A DNA stretch of 64,000 nucleotides from NCBI GenBank assembly GCA_045807125.1, contig JBJMHZ010000049.1, positions 190,626-254,625 on the forward strand, in the 5' to 3' direction. Made by a program: the position numbers and the translations under genes. Positions 14,902 to 22,833 of the stretch are shown here, one piece after another. Position 1 is the stretch's first letter. Each line of letters begins with the position of its first letter. Source of the stretch: JBJMHZ01 sp045807125. Its GTDB lineage: Bacteria > Actinomycetota > Actinomycetes > JAWWOL01. Under the pieces are notes generated by a model. That model ran no database searches and was not told where the DNA came from. It worked only from the letters and a program-made list of their open reading frames with translations.

Positions 14902-14961
14902 GAGCGCGTTCCTACCCAGCGCCGGCGGCGTTGATCGCCGCCGGACGGGCCCGGATCGTCC

Positions 14962-16371
14962 CTAGCGGCCGGTCACCGCCGTCACCGCGGCGCGGATCTC
15001 CTCGACCGTGCGGTCGACGTCGTCCGGCCCGGTCCGCCAGGACGAGACCGAGATGCGCATGGCCGTCCGGCCGCCCCACGACGTGCCGCCGAACCAGCAG
15101 GCGCCGCCGGCCTGCAGGCGGGCGATGACCTCCTTGGTGACCGCATCGTCGCCGCCGAAGCGCACCAGCACCTGGTTCAGCACGACCTCGTTCAGCACCT
15201 CGGCGCCCGGTACGTCGGCCAGCTGGTCGGCGAAGCGGCGGGCCATGGCGCAGCACCGCTCGATCAGCTCGGCGAGGCCGGAGCGGCCGAGGGTCCGGAG
15301 CGCGGCCCACACCGGCAGGCTGCGGGCCCGGCGGGACAGCTCGGGCACCCACTCGATGGGGTCGCGCTCGCCGGGCGTGGGGTCGGGCAGGTAACCGGCC
15401 CTGGTGTTGAGCATGGCCGCGCGGTGCACCTCTGGCTCGGCGACGAGAACGAGGCCGCAGTCGTACGGGACGTTGAGCCACTTGTGCGCGTCGCACGCCC
15501 ACGAGTCGGCCGCCTCGACGCCGGCGACGAGCGGGCGCAGCGCCGGGCTCGCGGCCGCCCACAGTCCGAACGCGCCGTCGACGTGGACCCAGGCGCCGTG
15601 GCGGTGAGCGATGTCGATGATCTGCGCGACCGGGTCGATCGCGCCGCTGTTGACGTCGCCGACCTGCGTGCACACGATCGTCGGCCCCTGGCAGCCGGCG
15701 ATGATCTCGGCGAGCGCGCCGGGCAGCATGCGTCCCTGGTCGTCGGACGGGACCACCTTGGTGCGCTCGGTCCCGAAGCCCACGTAGCGCAGGGCGAGAT
15801 CGAGGGTGAGGTGGCGCTGCGATCCGGCGATGACGTGCACCTCCGGCGCTCCGTGCAGGCCGTCGCGCTCGACGTCCCAGCCGACCTTGGCGAGCACCTG
15901 GTGGCGGGCCGCGGCGAGGGCGGTCACGTGCGCCATCGTGCACCCGGTCGGGAAGCCGACGGAGGTGCCGGCCGGCAGGCCGAGCACGTCGACCAGCCAC
16001 TCGCTCGCGACGTGCTCGGCGACGGCGACCGCCGGCCCGAGGTCGAAGACGCCGCTGTTCTGGTCCCACGCGCTCACCAGCCAGTCGGCCGCGATGGCCG
16101 CCGGTAGCGTCCCGCCGACGACGAAGCCGAAGTAGCGCGGACCCGAGCTGGCGACGACGCCGCCCTGCTCGGCCGCGCGGCTCAGCAGCTCGATCGTCCC
16201 CGTCGCGTCGGTGGGCTCGTCCGGCAACGGGCCACCGAGCAGCCCGAGCAGCTCCTTCGCGCCGGCGGTCGCGCCGACATGCCGGTCCGGCAGGCCGGTC
16301 AGGTAGTCGATGGCGTGCCGCGCCGCGAGCTCGAGCGGCGCCGCATCACTGGTTCGATTCGCATCGCGCAC
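14962..16371 (-). CDS. PLP-dependent group II amino-acid decarboxylase family protein
   Basis: A 469-residue fold-type I PLP enzyme. GCTMAHVTALAAAR, VHVDGAFGLWAAAS and the Schiff-base lysine in ACDAHKWLNVPYDCG identify the aromatic/glutamate decarboxylase family. In an azoxy pathway a decarboxylase supplies the primary amine that is N-hydroxylated; valanimycin uses a valine decarboxylase for this. The GTG start at 16371 is 6 bp from a TAGGGT -10, so the mRNA is probably leaderless. Two 11-bp-spaced repeats lie just upstream, back to back with those of the tRNA/N-hydroxylase unit. The substrate amino acid cannot be read from the sequence. Confidence 0.85.
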   Translation of the reverse strand: MRDANRTSDAAPLELAARHAIDYLTGLPDRHVGATAGAKELLGLLGGPLPDEPTDATGTIELLSRAAEQGGVVASSGPRYFGFVVGGTLPAAIAADWLVSAWDQNSGVFDLGPAVAVAEHVASEWLVDVLGLPAGTSVGFPTGCTMAHVTALAAARHQVLAKVGWDVERDGLHGAPEVHVIAGSQRHLTLDLALRYVGFGTERTKVVPSDDQGRMLPGALAEIIAGCQGPTIVCTQVGDVNSGAIDPVAQIIDIAHRHGAWVHVDGAFGLWAAASPALRPLVAGVEAADSWACDAHKWLNVPYDCGLVLVAEPEVHRAAMLNTRAGYLPDPTPGERDPIEWVPELSRRARSLPVWAALRTLGRSGLAELIERCCAMARRFADQLADVPGAEVLNEVVLNQVLVRFGGDDAVTKEVIARLQAGGACWFGGTSWGGRTAMRISVSSWRTGPDDVDRTVEEIRAAVTAVTGR

Positions 16372-16377
16372 GGCAAA

Positions 16378-16411
16378 ACCCTAGTCGGGCAAGGCTGATC
16401 ACGCACTGACG
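16378..16411 (-). promoter_or_regulatory. 11-bp direct-repeat promoter of the decarboxylase (leaderless)
   Basis: CTGATC at 16395 and CTGACG at 16406 (plus strand) form two boxes at 11-bp spacing on the minus strand. TAGGGT (minus, 16383 to 16378) begins 17 bp after the start of the proximal box, and the GTG start follows 6 bp later. Confidence 0.65.
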
Positions 16412-16418
16412 GAGGTCG

Positions 16419-16463
16419 GGTCAGTTCGTCGTCAGTGTCGGGTCAGGCGCTTTCGCCCATGAT
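16419..16463 (+). promoter_or_regulatory. 11-bp direct-repeat promoter of the tRNA/N-hydroxylase unit
   Basis: GTCAG occurs at 16420, 16431 and 16442, exactly 11 bp apart. CATGAT at 16458-16463 is the likely -10, placing the start of transcription about 10 bases before the tRNA-like gene. Only 8 bp separate this array from the opposing decarboxylase array. Confidence 0.7.
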
Positions 16464-16481
16464 GGTCCCGAAAGCGACCGA

Positions 16482-16575
<94 letters not shown>

Positions 16576-16766
16576 TGCGCGGCTGACGGGACGGCATCGA
16601 TGCACCGGTGCGTCTCGTCCTGCCGCGTGCCGGGACGAGTCCCGGAAAGGTGCAGTCCTCCGGTCGGTCCTGCGTCGGTCACGCTCCCGCTTCGTCGCGG
16701 AGCCCGCCGCTGCCGGCGGCCGGAGGCCGGCGGAAGCAGCCGATCCTTTCGAGGAGGACCCAGCAC

Positions 16767-17906
16767 ATGCGCTCGCTCATGATTGCGCGGGAAGCCTGCG
16801 AGGCCTTCCATCCCGGACTGGTGAGCGCGCTGGAGAAGCTCGCGCTCGAGGAGCGGGAGGCGCCGGACAGCCCGGTGGTCGAGATCTACCGCAAGCACGA
16901 CGGCGCGGGGCTGCTGGTCCCGAAGGAGTACGGGGGAGGCGCGGCCGGTCCGCTCGAGGCGGTGCGCGTGCAGCGCGCCGTCGCGTCGCTGTCGCCCTCG
17001 CTGGGCGTGGCCACCGTGATGCACCACTTCACCGTCGCGATGCTCTTCGCGCTCGCGGAGAGCGCCGACCGGCTCACGCCGGCCCAGGTGAAGCTGATGT
17101 CCGGCGTCGCGAGCGACGGCCTGTTCATGGCCTCCGGCTGGGCCGAGGGGCGCACCGACCAGAACATCCTGATCCCGTCGGTCGTGGCGGAGCCCAGCGA
17201 CGACGGCTACGTGGTGAACGGCTCCAAGAAGCCGTGCAGCCTCTCGTACTCGATGGACCTGCTGACCGCGAGCGTCGCCGTGCCCGATGCCGACGGCCGG
17301 TCCAGTCTCGCGCTGCTGCTGATACCTGCCGACTCGCCGGGCATCAGCGTCGAGCCGTTCTGGGTGTCGCCGATCCTCGCGGCCGCGCAGAGCCACCAGG
17401 TGCTGCTGAAGGACGTGCAGGTGCCGGAGGAGCTCGTCATCCGCAGCACCCCGGAGGACCAGCAGCGACTGGACGACCTGCAGACGGCCGGCTTCACGTG
17501 GTTCGAGCTGCTGACCACCTCCGCGTACACCGGAGCCGCGTCCGCGCTCGTGAAGCAGCTGCTGGACAGCGGGCGCGGCAGCGTCACCGACCGGGCCACG
17601 CTCGCCACGCGGATGGAAGCGGCCGTGCAGCTCGTCGAGGGCACCGCTCGCGCGATCGAGGACGGCCTGACCGGTGACGAGGCGGTCGCGTCGGTGCTCG
17701 TCACCCGCTACGCCGTGCAGGACATGCTCTACGCCACCGTCGACCAGGCGGCCGAGATGCTCGGGGGGCTCGCGTTCATGCGCTCGTTCGACGTGGCCTA
17801 CCTCGCCTCGTCGGTCCGTCTCCTGGCCTTCCATCCACCGTCGCGCGCCAGCGTCGCCACCGAGCTGGGCGAGTACTTCGAGGGCAAGCCGCTGCGGTTG
17901 ACCTGA
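16767..17906 (+). CDS. Acyl-CoA-dehydrogenase-fold flavoprotein, likely amine N-hydroxylase (VlmH-like)
   Basis: A 379-residue protein of the acyl-CoA dehydrogenase/flavin monooxygenase superfamily. It has an N-terminal helical domain (RSLMIAREACEAF), a middle beta domain (GLFMASGWAEGRTDQN, YVVNGSKKPCSLSYSMD) and a C-terminal four-helix bundle (ELLTTSAYTGAASALV, AAEMLGGLAFMRSFD). Isobutylamine N-hydroxylase VlmH of valanimycin belongs to this superfamily and uses reduced flavin from a partner reductase. ATG at 16767 with GAGGAGG 9 bp upstream; an upstream extension in frame has no family features. First protein gene of an operon running to 22712 with small gaps. The N-hydroxylase role is inferred from fold plus neighbours; a plain acyl-CoA dehydrogenase role is the alternative. 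Confidence 0.78.
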   Translation: MRSLMIAREACEAFHPGLVSALEKLALEEREAPDSPVVEIYRKHDGAGLLVPKEYGGGAAGPLEAVRVQRAVASLSPSLGVATVMHHFTVAMLFALAESADRLTPAQVKLMSGVASDGLFMASGWAEGRTDQNILIPSVVAEPSDDGYVVNGSKKPCSLSYSMDLLTASVAVPDADGRSSLALLLIPADSPGISVEPFWVSPILAAAQSHQVLLKDVQVPEELVIRSTPEDQQRLDDLQTAGFTWFELLTTSAYTGAASALVKQLLDSGRGSVTDRATLATRMEAAVQLVEGTARAIEDGLTGDEAVASVLVTRYAVQDMLYATVDQAAEMLGGLAFMRSFDVAYLASSVRLLAFHPPSRASVATELGEYFEGKPLRLT

Positions 17907-17935
17907 GCATCACCCGGACCCGTTGAGGAGGGGTC

Positions 17936-18448
17936 GTGGACCAGAAGAACCCGTACGAGTCGCCCAACACCTTCCGGCTGCACCGCGCCGAGTACCTGGT
18001 GCCGTTCATCGGGTCGATCGTGCTCATCATCATCCACTTCAGGGAGATCCGCTGGATCCCGTTCGTGGCGCTGTTCGCGTGGATCGACCTCGTCGGCTAC
18101 ATCCCGGGCGCCATCGCGTTCCGGCGCAGCCCCGACCACCAGATCTCGAAGGCGTACTACGTCGCCTACAACTTCTGCCACAGCTTCCTCACGCAGGGCG
18201 CGGTGGTGGGCCTGTGGCTCTGGCTGGTCCGTCCCGAGTGGGCGCTGCTCGCCATTCCGTTCCACGTGCTCGGCGACCGCGGCCTGTTCGGCAACTTCCT
18301 CAAGCCGTTCGGGCGGCCGTTCGAGCCGATCCCCAACCGGGCGTACGACGAGGTGCTGGCTTCGATGGGCCTGCCGCCGCAACCGGTCGACAAGCACCAC
18401 GCCGGCGATGTCGACGTGGCCGTCCCCGCCTTGCACGTCACGCAGTGA
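17936..18448 (+). CDS. Four-helix integral membrane protein (VlmO-like, inferred)
   Basis: A 170-residue membrane protein with four hydrophobic segments: residues about 19-36 (YLVPFIGSIVLIIIHF), 42-62, 75-100 and 102-120. Polar residues lie in or near helices: DHQISKAYYVAYNFCHSF and IPFHVLGDRGLFGNF carry histidines that could bind metal. The tail is soluble. GTG at 17936 with GAGGAGGGG upstream, 29 bp after the N-hydroxylase. Azoxy clusters of the valanimycin type carry a small membrane protein (VlmO) next to the diiron oxygenase, thought to act on the seryl-hydroxylamine/hydrazine intermediate. Assignment is by size, topology and context, not by recognised motif. Confidence 0.6.
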   Translation: MDQKNPYESPNTFRLHRAEYLVPFIGSIVLIIIHFREIRWIPFVALFAWIDLVGYIPGAIAFRRSPDHQISKAYYVAYNFCHSFLTQGAVVGLWLWLVRPEWALLAIPFHVLGDRGLFGNFLKPFGRPFEPIPNRAYDEVLASMGLPPQPVDKHHAGDVDVAVPALHVTQ

Positions 18449-18513
18449 CCGGCCGAGCTGGCCGATCGGGCTGACCGACCGCACCGCCATCTCTCAACAG
18501 GAGCGAACTCGTC

Positions 18514-19512
18514 ATGACCGACCTCGTCGTCCCGGCGGAAGCCGACTGGGAAGCGGCGCCGCGGCTGCTCGAGGGTGCCGGCAGCCTGGCCCTCTCCGTC
18601 GAGCAGTGCAACATGGCCTACTGGATGAGCGCGGTGGCGCAGGGCACGCTGCTCGGCCGCCCGCTGGGCTACCAGCCCGGGGCCGTCACCCCCGACTACA
18701 TGCGCCGGCCCGGCCCGCTCCGCGAGGCGCTCGTGCTCGAGATGACGTACCGCTCGCTGGACGAGGAGGCGGCGGTGCGGGTGCTCACGCACTACGTGGC
18801 CGTCGCTCCCGACGTCCCCGAGATGGAGTTCTTCTCGACGCAGCTCATCGACGAGGTGCGCCACCACATGATCTTCCGCGACCACCTGCTGGAGCTGGGT
18901 GAGCCGCAGGAAGGCCTGATGGACCGCATCCGGCAGCGGGGCGCGACGTACCTGACGGAGGTCCTGCACCCGATCCGCGACTTCGCCATCCGGATCGCGC
19001 GGGACGAGCAGGACTACATCGGCGCGGTGGTCGCCTTCGCCATCATCATCGAGGGCATCCTCGCCGCGTCGACCGAGCTCAGCGAGATCAAGTGGGCGCC
19101 GTTCAGCCCGGTCACCACCGAGATCGAGCGTGGGGCGTCGATCGACGAGATCAGGCACCTCGCCGTCGGCAGCACGATCGTCCGCGACCACCTCATCAAG
19201 CATCCCGAGGGTCGCGACCACCTGCTCGACATCATCCAGCGCGGCAAGGACATGTGGGGCACGATCTCCGACCGCGAGTACGTCATGACGCGCGAGCGGC
19301 TCTACCAGGAGGGCATGACCGCGCCCGAGCACGCCGAGCGGCTCGAGGGCTACGAGATCTACCCCGGCCGGCTGCTGCGCGACACCACGCCCGAGGAGCG
19401 CTGGGACCTCGCCGCCACCTGGAACGACGAGCTGACCGAGAAGCGCCTCGAGTACATGGGCCTTCCCGAGGCGATGGACCTGCTGCGCTCGAAGGCCCCG
19501 CGCATCCTCTAG
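18514..19512 (+). CDS. Ferritin-like non-heme diiron oxygenase (VlmB-like)
   Basis: A 332-residue helical protein with repeated carboxylate/histidine motifs of diiron oxygenases: Glu near 83 (LDEEAAVRVL), Glu and His in DEVRHH near 112-117, Glu in IIIEGILA near 177 and Glu and His in DEIRHL near 213-218. It resembles the AurF/ribonucleotide-reductase-like N-oxygenase group. In valanimycin-type pathways such an enzyme (VlmB) helps turn a hydrazine into the azoxy group. ATG at 18514 with CAGGAG upstream. It lies 65 bp after the membrane protein in the same operon. The diiron site is well supported; the exact reaction is inferred. Confidence 0.78.
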   Translation: MTDLVVPAEADWEAAPRLLEGAGSLALSVEQCNMAYWMSAVAQGTLLGRPLGYQPGAVTPDYMRRPGPLREALVLEMTYRSLDEEAAVRVLTHYVAVAPDVPEMEFFSTQLIDEVRHHMIFRDHLLELGEPQEGLMDRIRQRGATYLTEVLHPIRDFAIRIARDEQDYIGAVVAFAIIIEGILAASTELSEIKWAPFSPVTTEIERGASIDEIRHLAVGSTIVRDHLIKHPEGRDHLLDIIQRGKDMWGTISDREYVMTRERLYQEGMTAPEHAERLEGYEIYPGRLLRDTTPEERWDLAATWNDELTEKRLEYMGLPEAMDLLRSKAPRIL

Positions 19513-19559
19513 CACCCCCCGCCACGTCACCGTCAGGTTCGGAGCCATCGGAGGAGTCC

Positions 19560-21056
19560 GTGAGTCAGGCAGTGCGTGAGGCAACCACGACGGCGAGCGG
19601 GACAGGGCTGCATCGCTCGCTCAGCACGGGTCGGATCGTCTACCTGGTCGTCGCCGCGGCGGCGCCACTTGCCGGCGTGGTGGGAACCGTGCCGCTGGCC
19701 TTCGCCATCGGCAACGGCGCCGGCGTGCCCGGTGCGTTCGCCCTCGCCGGGCTCATCCTGCTGTGCTTCTCCGTCGGCTACGCGGCGATGAGCCGGCGGA
19801 TCGTCAGCACGGGCGGCTTCTACACGTACATGTCGTACGGCCTCGGCCGCCCGCCCGCGGTCGCCGGCGGCCTGGTCGCCGTCGTCGCGTACAACACCGC
19901 CACGATCGGGCTCGCCGGGGCGCTCGGCTACTTCGCGCAGATCGTCGCCAAGGCGCACGGCATCGACCTGCCGTGGGAAGCCTGGGGCGCGATCGGGATC
20001 GCGCTCGTGGGCTTCATGGGCTACCACCAGATCGACATGAGCGCCCGCCTGCTGTCGGTCGTCATGATCTGCGAGGTCGCGATCCTGACCGCGCTCAGCG
20101 TGTCGATCGTCGTGCACGACGGTGGCTCGGCGCTGCCGGCCACGTCGTTCTCCCCGCACACCGTGCTCGGGTCGCAGCTCGGCGTCACACTGATGTTCGC
20201 CTTCGTGTCGTTCATCGGCGTCGAATCAGCGGCGAACTACGGCGAGGAGACGCCCAACCCGCGCCGCAGCGTGCCGATCGCGACGTACCTGTCGGTCGCG
20301 CTCATCGCGGTCTTCTACACCGTCATGAGCTGGACGGCCGTGGGCGCCCTCGGTGCCGACAAGCTGCGAGCCGTCGCCAACAAGGAGCTCGGCGACCTCT
20401 TCTTCGGCCTGAGCGACAACTACCTCAACGGCACGGCGACGACCATCATGCAGGTGCTGATGTGCACGAGCCTTTTCGGTGCGACGCTCGGCCTGCACAA
20501 CGCGGCCAACCGCTACATGTACGCGCTCGGCCGCGAGTCGGTGCTGCCCGGCTGGGTCGGCGGCGTGCACAGCAGGCACGGTGCCCCGCACGCGGCCGCG
20601 CTGCTGCAGACCGGCATCACCGCGGTGGTCGTCGCCGCGTTCGCGCTGGCCGGCCTGCACCCGTACGTCAACCTGGCCACCAGCATGCTGGGGATCGGCA
20701 CGCTCGGCATCGTCATCCTCCAGGCATCGGCCGTGCTGTCGGCGCTCGGCTACTTCCGCAACGACCCCGAGCGGCACTGGTGGCGCACGATGCTGGCACC
20801 ACTGCTCGGGCTGGCCGGCCTCGTCGCCGCCGTCGTCCTCATCGTCACCAACTTCCCCCTCGTCACCGGGAGCAAGTCGGTGGTCGTGAACTCCCTGCCC
20901 TGGCTGTACGTCGTCGCTGCCGTCGGCGGCCTCGCGTACGCCTGGTGGATGCGCTCGGCGCGGCCGGAGCGGTACGCGGGGCTTGCGACGCCCGCGGCGC
21001 CCACCGAGCCGGAGGCCGCGATGCGGGCCGAGTCGCTCCCGCTGCAGGCTGGCTAG
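19560..21056 (+). CDS. APC-superfamily amino acid/amine permease
   Basis: A 498-residue permease with about 12 hydrophobic helices. The first helix region IVYLVVAAAAPLAGVVG, the GGFYTYMSYGLGRPP segment of helix 3 and FVSFIGVESAANYGEETPNPRRSVP (the helix 6-7 signature with conserved Glu) are typical of the amino acid-polyamine-organocation family. GTG at 19560 preceded by GGAGGAG. It is 47 bp after the diiron gene and 5 bp before the seryl-tRNA synthetase, so it is co-transcribed. It may import a precursor such as serine or export an amine-bearing intermediate; direction cannot be told. Confidence 0.87.
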   Translation: MSQAVREATTTASGTGLHRSLSTGRIVYLVVAAAAPLAGVVGTVPLAFAIGNGAGVPGAFALAGLILLCFSVGYAAMSRRIVSTGGFYTYMSYGLGRPPAVAGGLVAVVAYNTATIGLAGALGYFAQIVAKAHGIDLPWEAWGAIGIALVGFMGYHQIDMSARLLSVVMICEVAILTALSVSIVVHDGGSALPATSFSPHTVLGSQLGVTLMFAFVSFIGVESAANYGEETPNPRRSVPIATYLSVALIAVFYTVMSWTAVGALGADKLRAVANKELGDLFFGLSDNYLNGTATTIMQVLMCTSLFGATLGLHNAANRYMYALGRESVLPGWVGGVHSRHGAPHAAALLQTGITAVVVAAFALAGLHPYVNLATSMLGIGTLGIVILQASAVLSALGYFRNDPERHWWRTMLAPLLGLAGLVAAVVLIVTNFPLVTGSKSVVVNSLPWLYVVAAVGGLAYAWWMRSARPERYAGLATPAAPTEPEAAMRAESLPLQAG

Positions 21057-21061
21057 CGGCG

Positions 21062-22351
21062 ATGCACGACGCGAGGACGCTGCTCGAGCCGTCCGCCGTG
21101 GCGGGGCTCGCCCGCAGGGGCTACGCCCTGGGCACCGCGACGCTCGACGAGCTGGTCCGGCGGCGGGTGGAGCTCGTCAAGGAGCGCGACGCGCTCCGGG
21201 CCGAGCTGAACGCCGCCCGCCGCGCGCGCCCGCGCGGGGAGGCCGTCGATCCGGCGGCCATGCGGGAGCAGGCCAGGGCCGACAAGGAGCGCCTTCAGAA
21301 GCTGGAGGAGCAGTCGCGGCTCTGCGAGGCCGATCTCCGGGAGCTGCTGCTCGCGATCCCGAACCTGCCGTCGGACGACGCGCCCGACGGCAAGCAGGGC
21401 GACCCGGGCGTCGAGATCCGTCGCTGGGGCGAGCAGCCGGCGCTCGGCTTCGAGCCGCGCGACCACGTCGACCTCGGCACCGCCCTCGGGATCCTCGACC
21501 TCACGAGGGCGGCGAAGCTGTCCGGCTCGCGCTTCGCGGTCACGCGCGGCGCGGGCGCCCGGCTGGAGCGGGCACTGGTGTCGTTCCTGCTCGACATCCA
21601 TACCGGTGAGCATGGATACGTCGAGCACGGCCTGCCCCACCTGGTCGGCCCGGAGGCGATGACCGGCACCGGGCAGCTGCCCAAGTTCGCCGACGACCTC
21701 TTCGCCACCGGGGTGTCCGGTCGCGACCTGCTGCTCGTGCCGACCGCCGAGGTGCCGCTCGTCAACCTGTACCGGGAGGAGACAATCGACGAGGCGGCGC
21801 TCCCGCTCGCGCTCGCCTCGCACACGCCCTGCTACCGCGCGGAGGCCGGCTCGTACGGCAGGGACACCCGTGGTCTGATCCGCCTGCACCAGTTCGACAA
21901 GGTGGAGCTCGTCCGCATCTGCCATCCGGACCAGGCGGCCGAGCAGCTCGAGCTCCTGGTGGCGCATGCCGAGACGTGCCTGCAGCGCCTCGGCCTGCAC
22001 TACCGGGTGGTCGACCTGGTGGCCGGCGACCTGGGCTTCGCGGCCAGGCGCACGTTCGACATCGAGGTGTGGCTGCCGGGCCAGGGCGCCTACCGCGAGA
22101 TCTCGTCCTGCTCGGAGTGCGGGACCTTCCAGGGGCGCCGGGCCGGCATCAAGGTGGCCAGGCGCGGCGGGCAGAAGTCGTTCGCCGCGACGCTGAACGG
22201 CTCCGCGCTTCCGGTGGGCCGGACGCTCGTCGCCATCCTCGAGCAGTACCAGCGCGGCGACGGCTCCGTCGCGGTGCCACCGGCGCTCGTGCCGTACGCC
22301 GGGTTCTCGGCGATCGAGCCGGACGGCAGCGTCCGGCCGGAAGCAGGGTGA
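21062..22351 (+). CDS. Seryl-tRNA synthetase, probable pathway-dedicated copy (VlmL-like)
   Basis: A 429-residue class II synthetase. N-terminal long coiled-coil arm (residues about 25-100, RRRVELVKERDALRAELNAARR), which grips the long variable arm of serine tRNA. Core motif 2 around CYRAEAGSYGRDTRGLIRLHQFDK (two overlapping segments near 255-280) and motif 3 around LNGSALPVGRTLVAILEQ near 380. The tRNA-independent serine site residues (TAEVPL, SSCSECGTFQ) are present, so it looks active. The first 20 residues differ from the usual MIDLRxLR start. It sits inside the azoxy-type operon, 5 bp after the permease. Valanimycin clusters likewise encode an extra SerRS (VlmL). Whether this is the only SerRS of the genome cannot be seen here. 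Confidence 0.9.
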   Translation: MHDARTLLEPSAVAGLARRGYALGTATLDELVRRRVELVKERDALRAELNAARRARPRGEAVDPAAMREQARADKERLQKLEEQSRLCEADLRELLLAIPNLPSDDAPDGKQGDPGVEIRRWGEQPALGFEPRDHVDLGTALGILDLTRAAKLSGSRFAVTRGAGARLERALVSFLLDIHTGEHGYVEHGLPHLVGPEAMTGTGQLPKFADDLFATGVSGRDLLLVPTAEVPLVNLYREETIDEAALPLALASHTPCYRAEAGSYGRDTRGLIRLHQFDKVELVRICHPDQAAEQLELLVAHAETCLQRLGLHYRVVDLVAGDLGFAARRTFDIEVWLPGQGAYREISSCSECGTFQGRRAGIKVARRGGQKSFAATLNGSALPVGRTLVAILEQYQRGDGSVAVPPALVPYAGFSAIEPDGSVRPEAG

Positions 22352-22376
22352 GCAGGAAGACCAGGAAGGATCGAGC

Positions 22377-22712
22377 GTGAGCATCCGTATCGGCAACATC
22401 GGCATCGACACCAACGACCTCCAGCGGGCGACCGCCTTCTGGAGGTCGGCCACCGGCTACGAGACGTCCAGCGAGGACAGCACGGTCGTCTACCTCGCCG
22501 ACCCGCAGCGGCAGGGTCCCGGCCTGTCCCTGCAGGTGGTCCCCGAGCCGCGGGGCGGCAAGAACCGCCTGCACATCGACCTGTTCACCGACGACCTCGA
22601 GGGCGAGATGACCCGGCTGCAGCAGCTCGGCGCCAGCGAGGTGGAGCGCTTCGACGGCTGGACCATCATGGCCGACCCGGACGGCAACCAGTTCTGCGTC
22701 TGCAAGGCCTAG
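22377..22712 (+). CDS. VOC-superfamily (glyoxalase/bleomycin-resistance fold) small protein
   Basis: A 111-residue single VOC domain made of two beta-alpha-beta-beta-beta modules: RIGNIGIDTNDLQRATAFW at the start and HIDLFTDDLEGEMTRLQQLG in the second half, ending ADPDGNQFCV. The first metal position is occupied by Asn/Gly rather than His, so metal binding is doubtful. GTG at 22377 with AGGAAGGA upstream, 25 bp after the SerRS gene. Last gene of the operon before the terminator at 22738. VOC proteins can isomerise, open epoxides or sequester toxic products; binding or resistance is one possibility. Function not assignable. Confidence 0.75.
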   Translation: MSIRIGNIGIDTNDLQRATAFWRSATGYETSSEDSTVVYLADPQRQGPGLSLQVVPEPRGGKNRLHIDLFTDDLEGEMTRLQQLGASEVERFDGWTIMADPDGNQFCVCKA

Positions 22713-22737
22713 CCGACCGGGCAAGGCGCGACGGCGC

Positions 22738-22772
22738 GGCGGCGGTTCCCTGCCGGTCGGGGAGCCGCCGCC
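22738..22772 (+). terminator. Terminator of the N-hydroxylase/SerRS operon
   Basis: Arms of 13 nt (22738-22750 and 22760-22772) pair with one wobble around a 9-nt loop, 26 bp after the VOC stop codon. Confidence 0.75.
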
Positions 22773-22786
22773 GACGCGTGCCCGGG

Positions 22787-22792
22787 TAGGCT
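22787..22792 (+). promoter_or_regulatory. -10 element of the DNA-repair fusion gene
   Basis: TAGGCT at 22787-22792 lies just after the terminator and 41 bp before the ATG at 22834. It gives the repair gene its own promoter with no 11-bp repeats, consistent with expression independent of the cluster activator. Confidence 0.5.
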
Positions 22793-22833
22793 GTCGGCCA
22801 TCGGCTCGGGACGCGTCACGGGTGGTGAGGGGC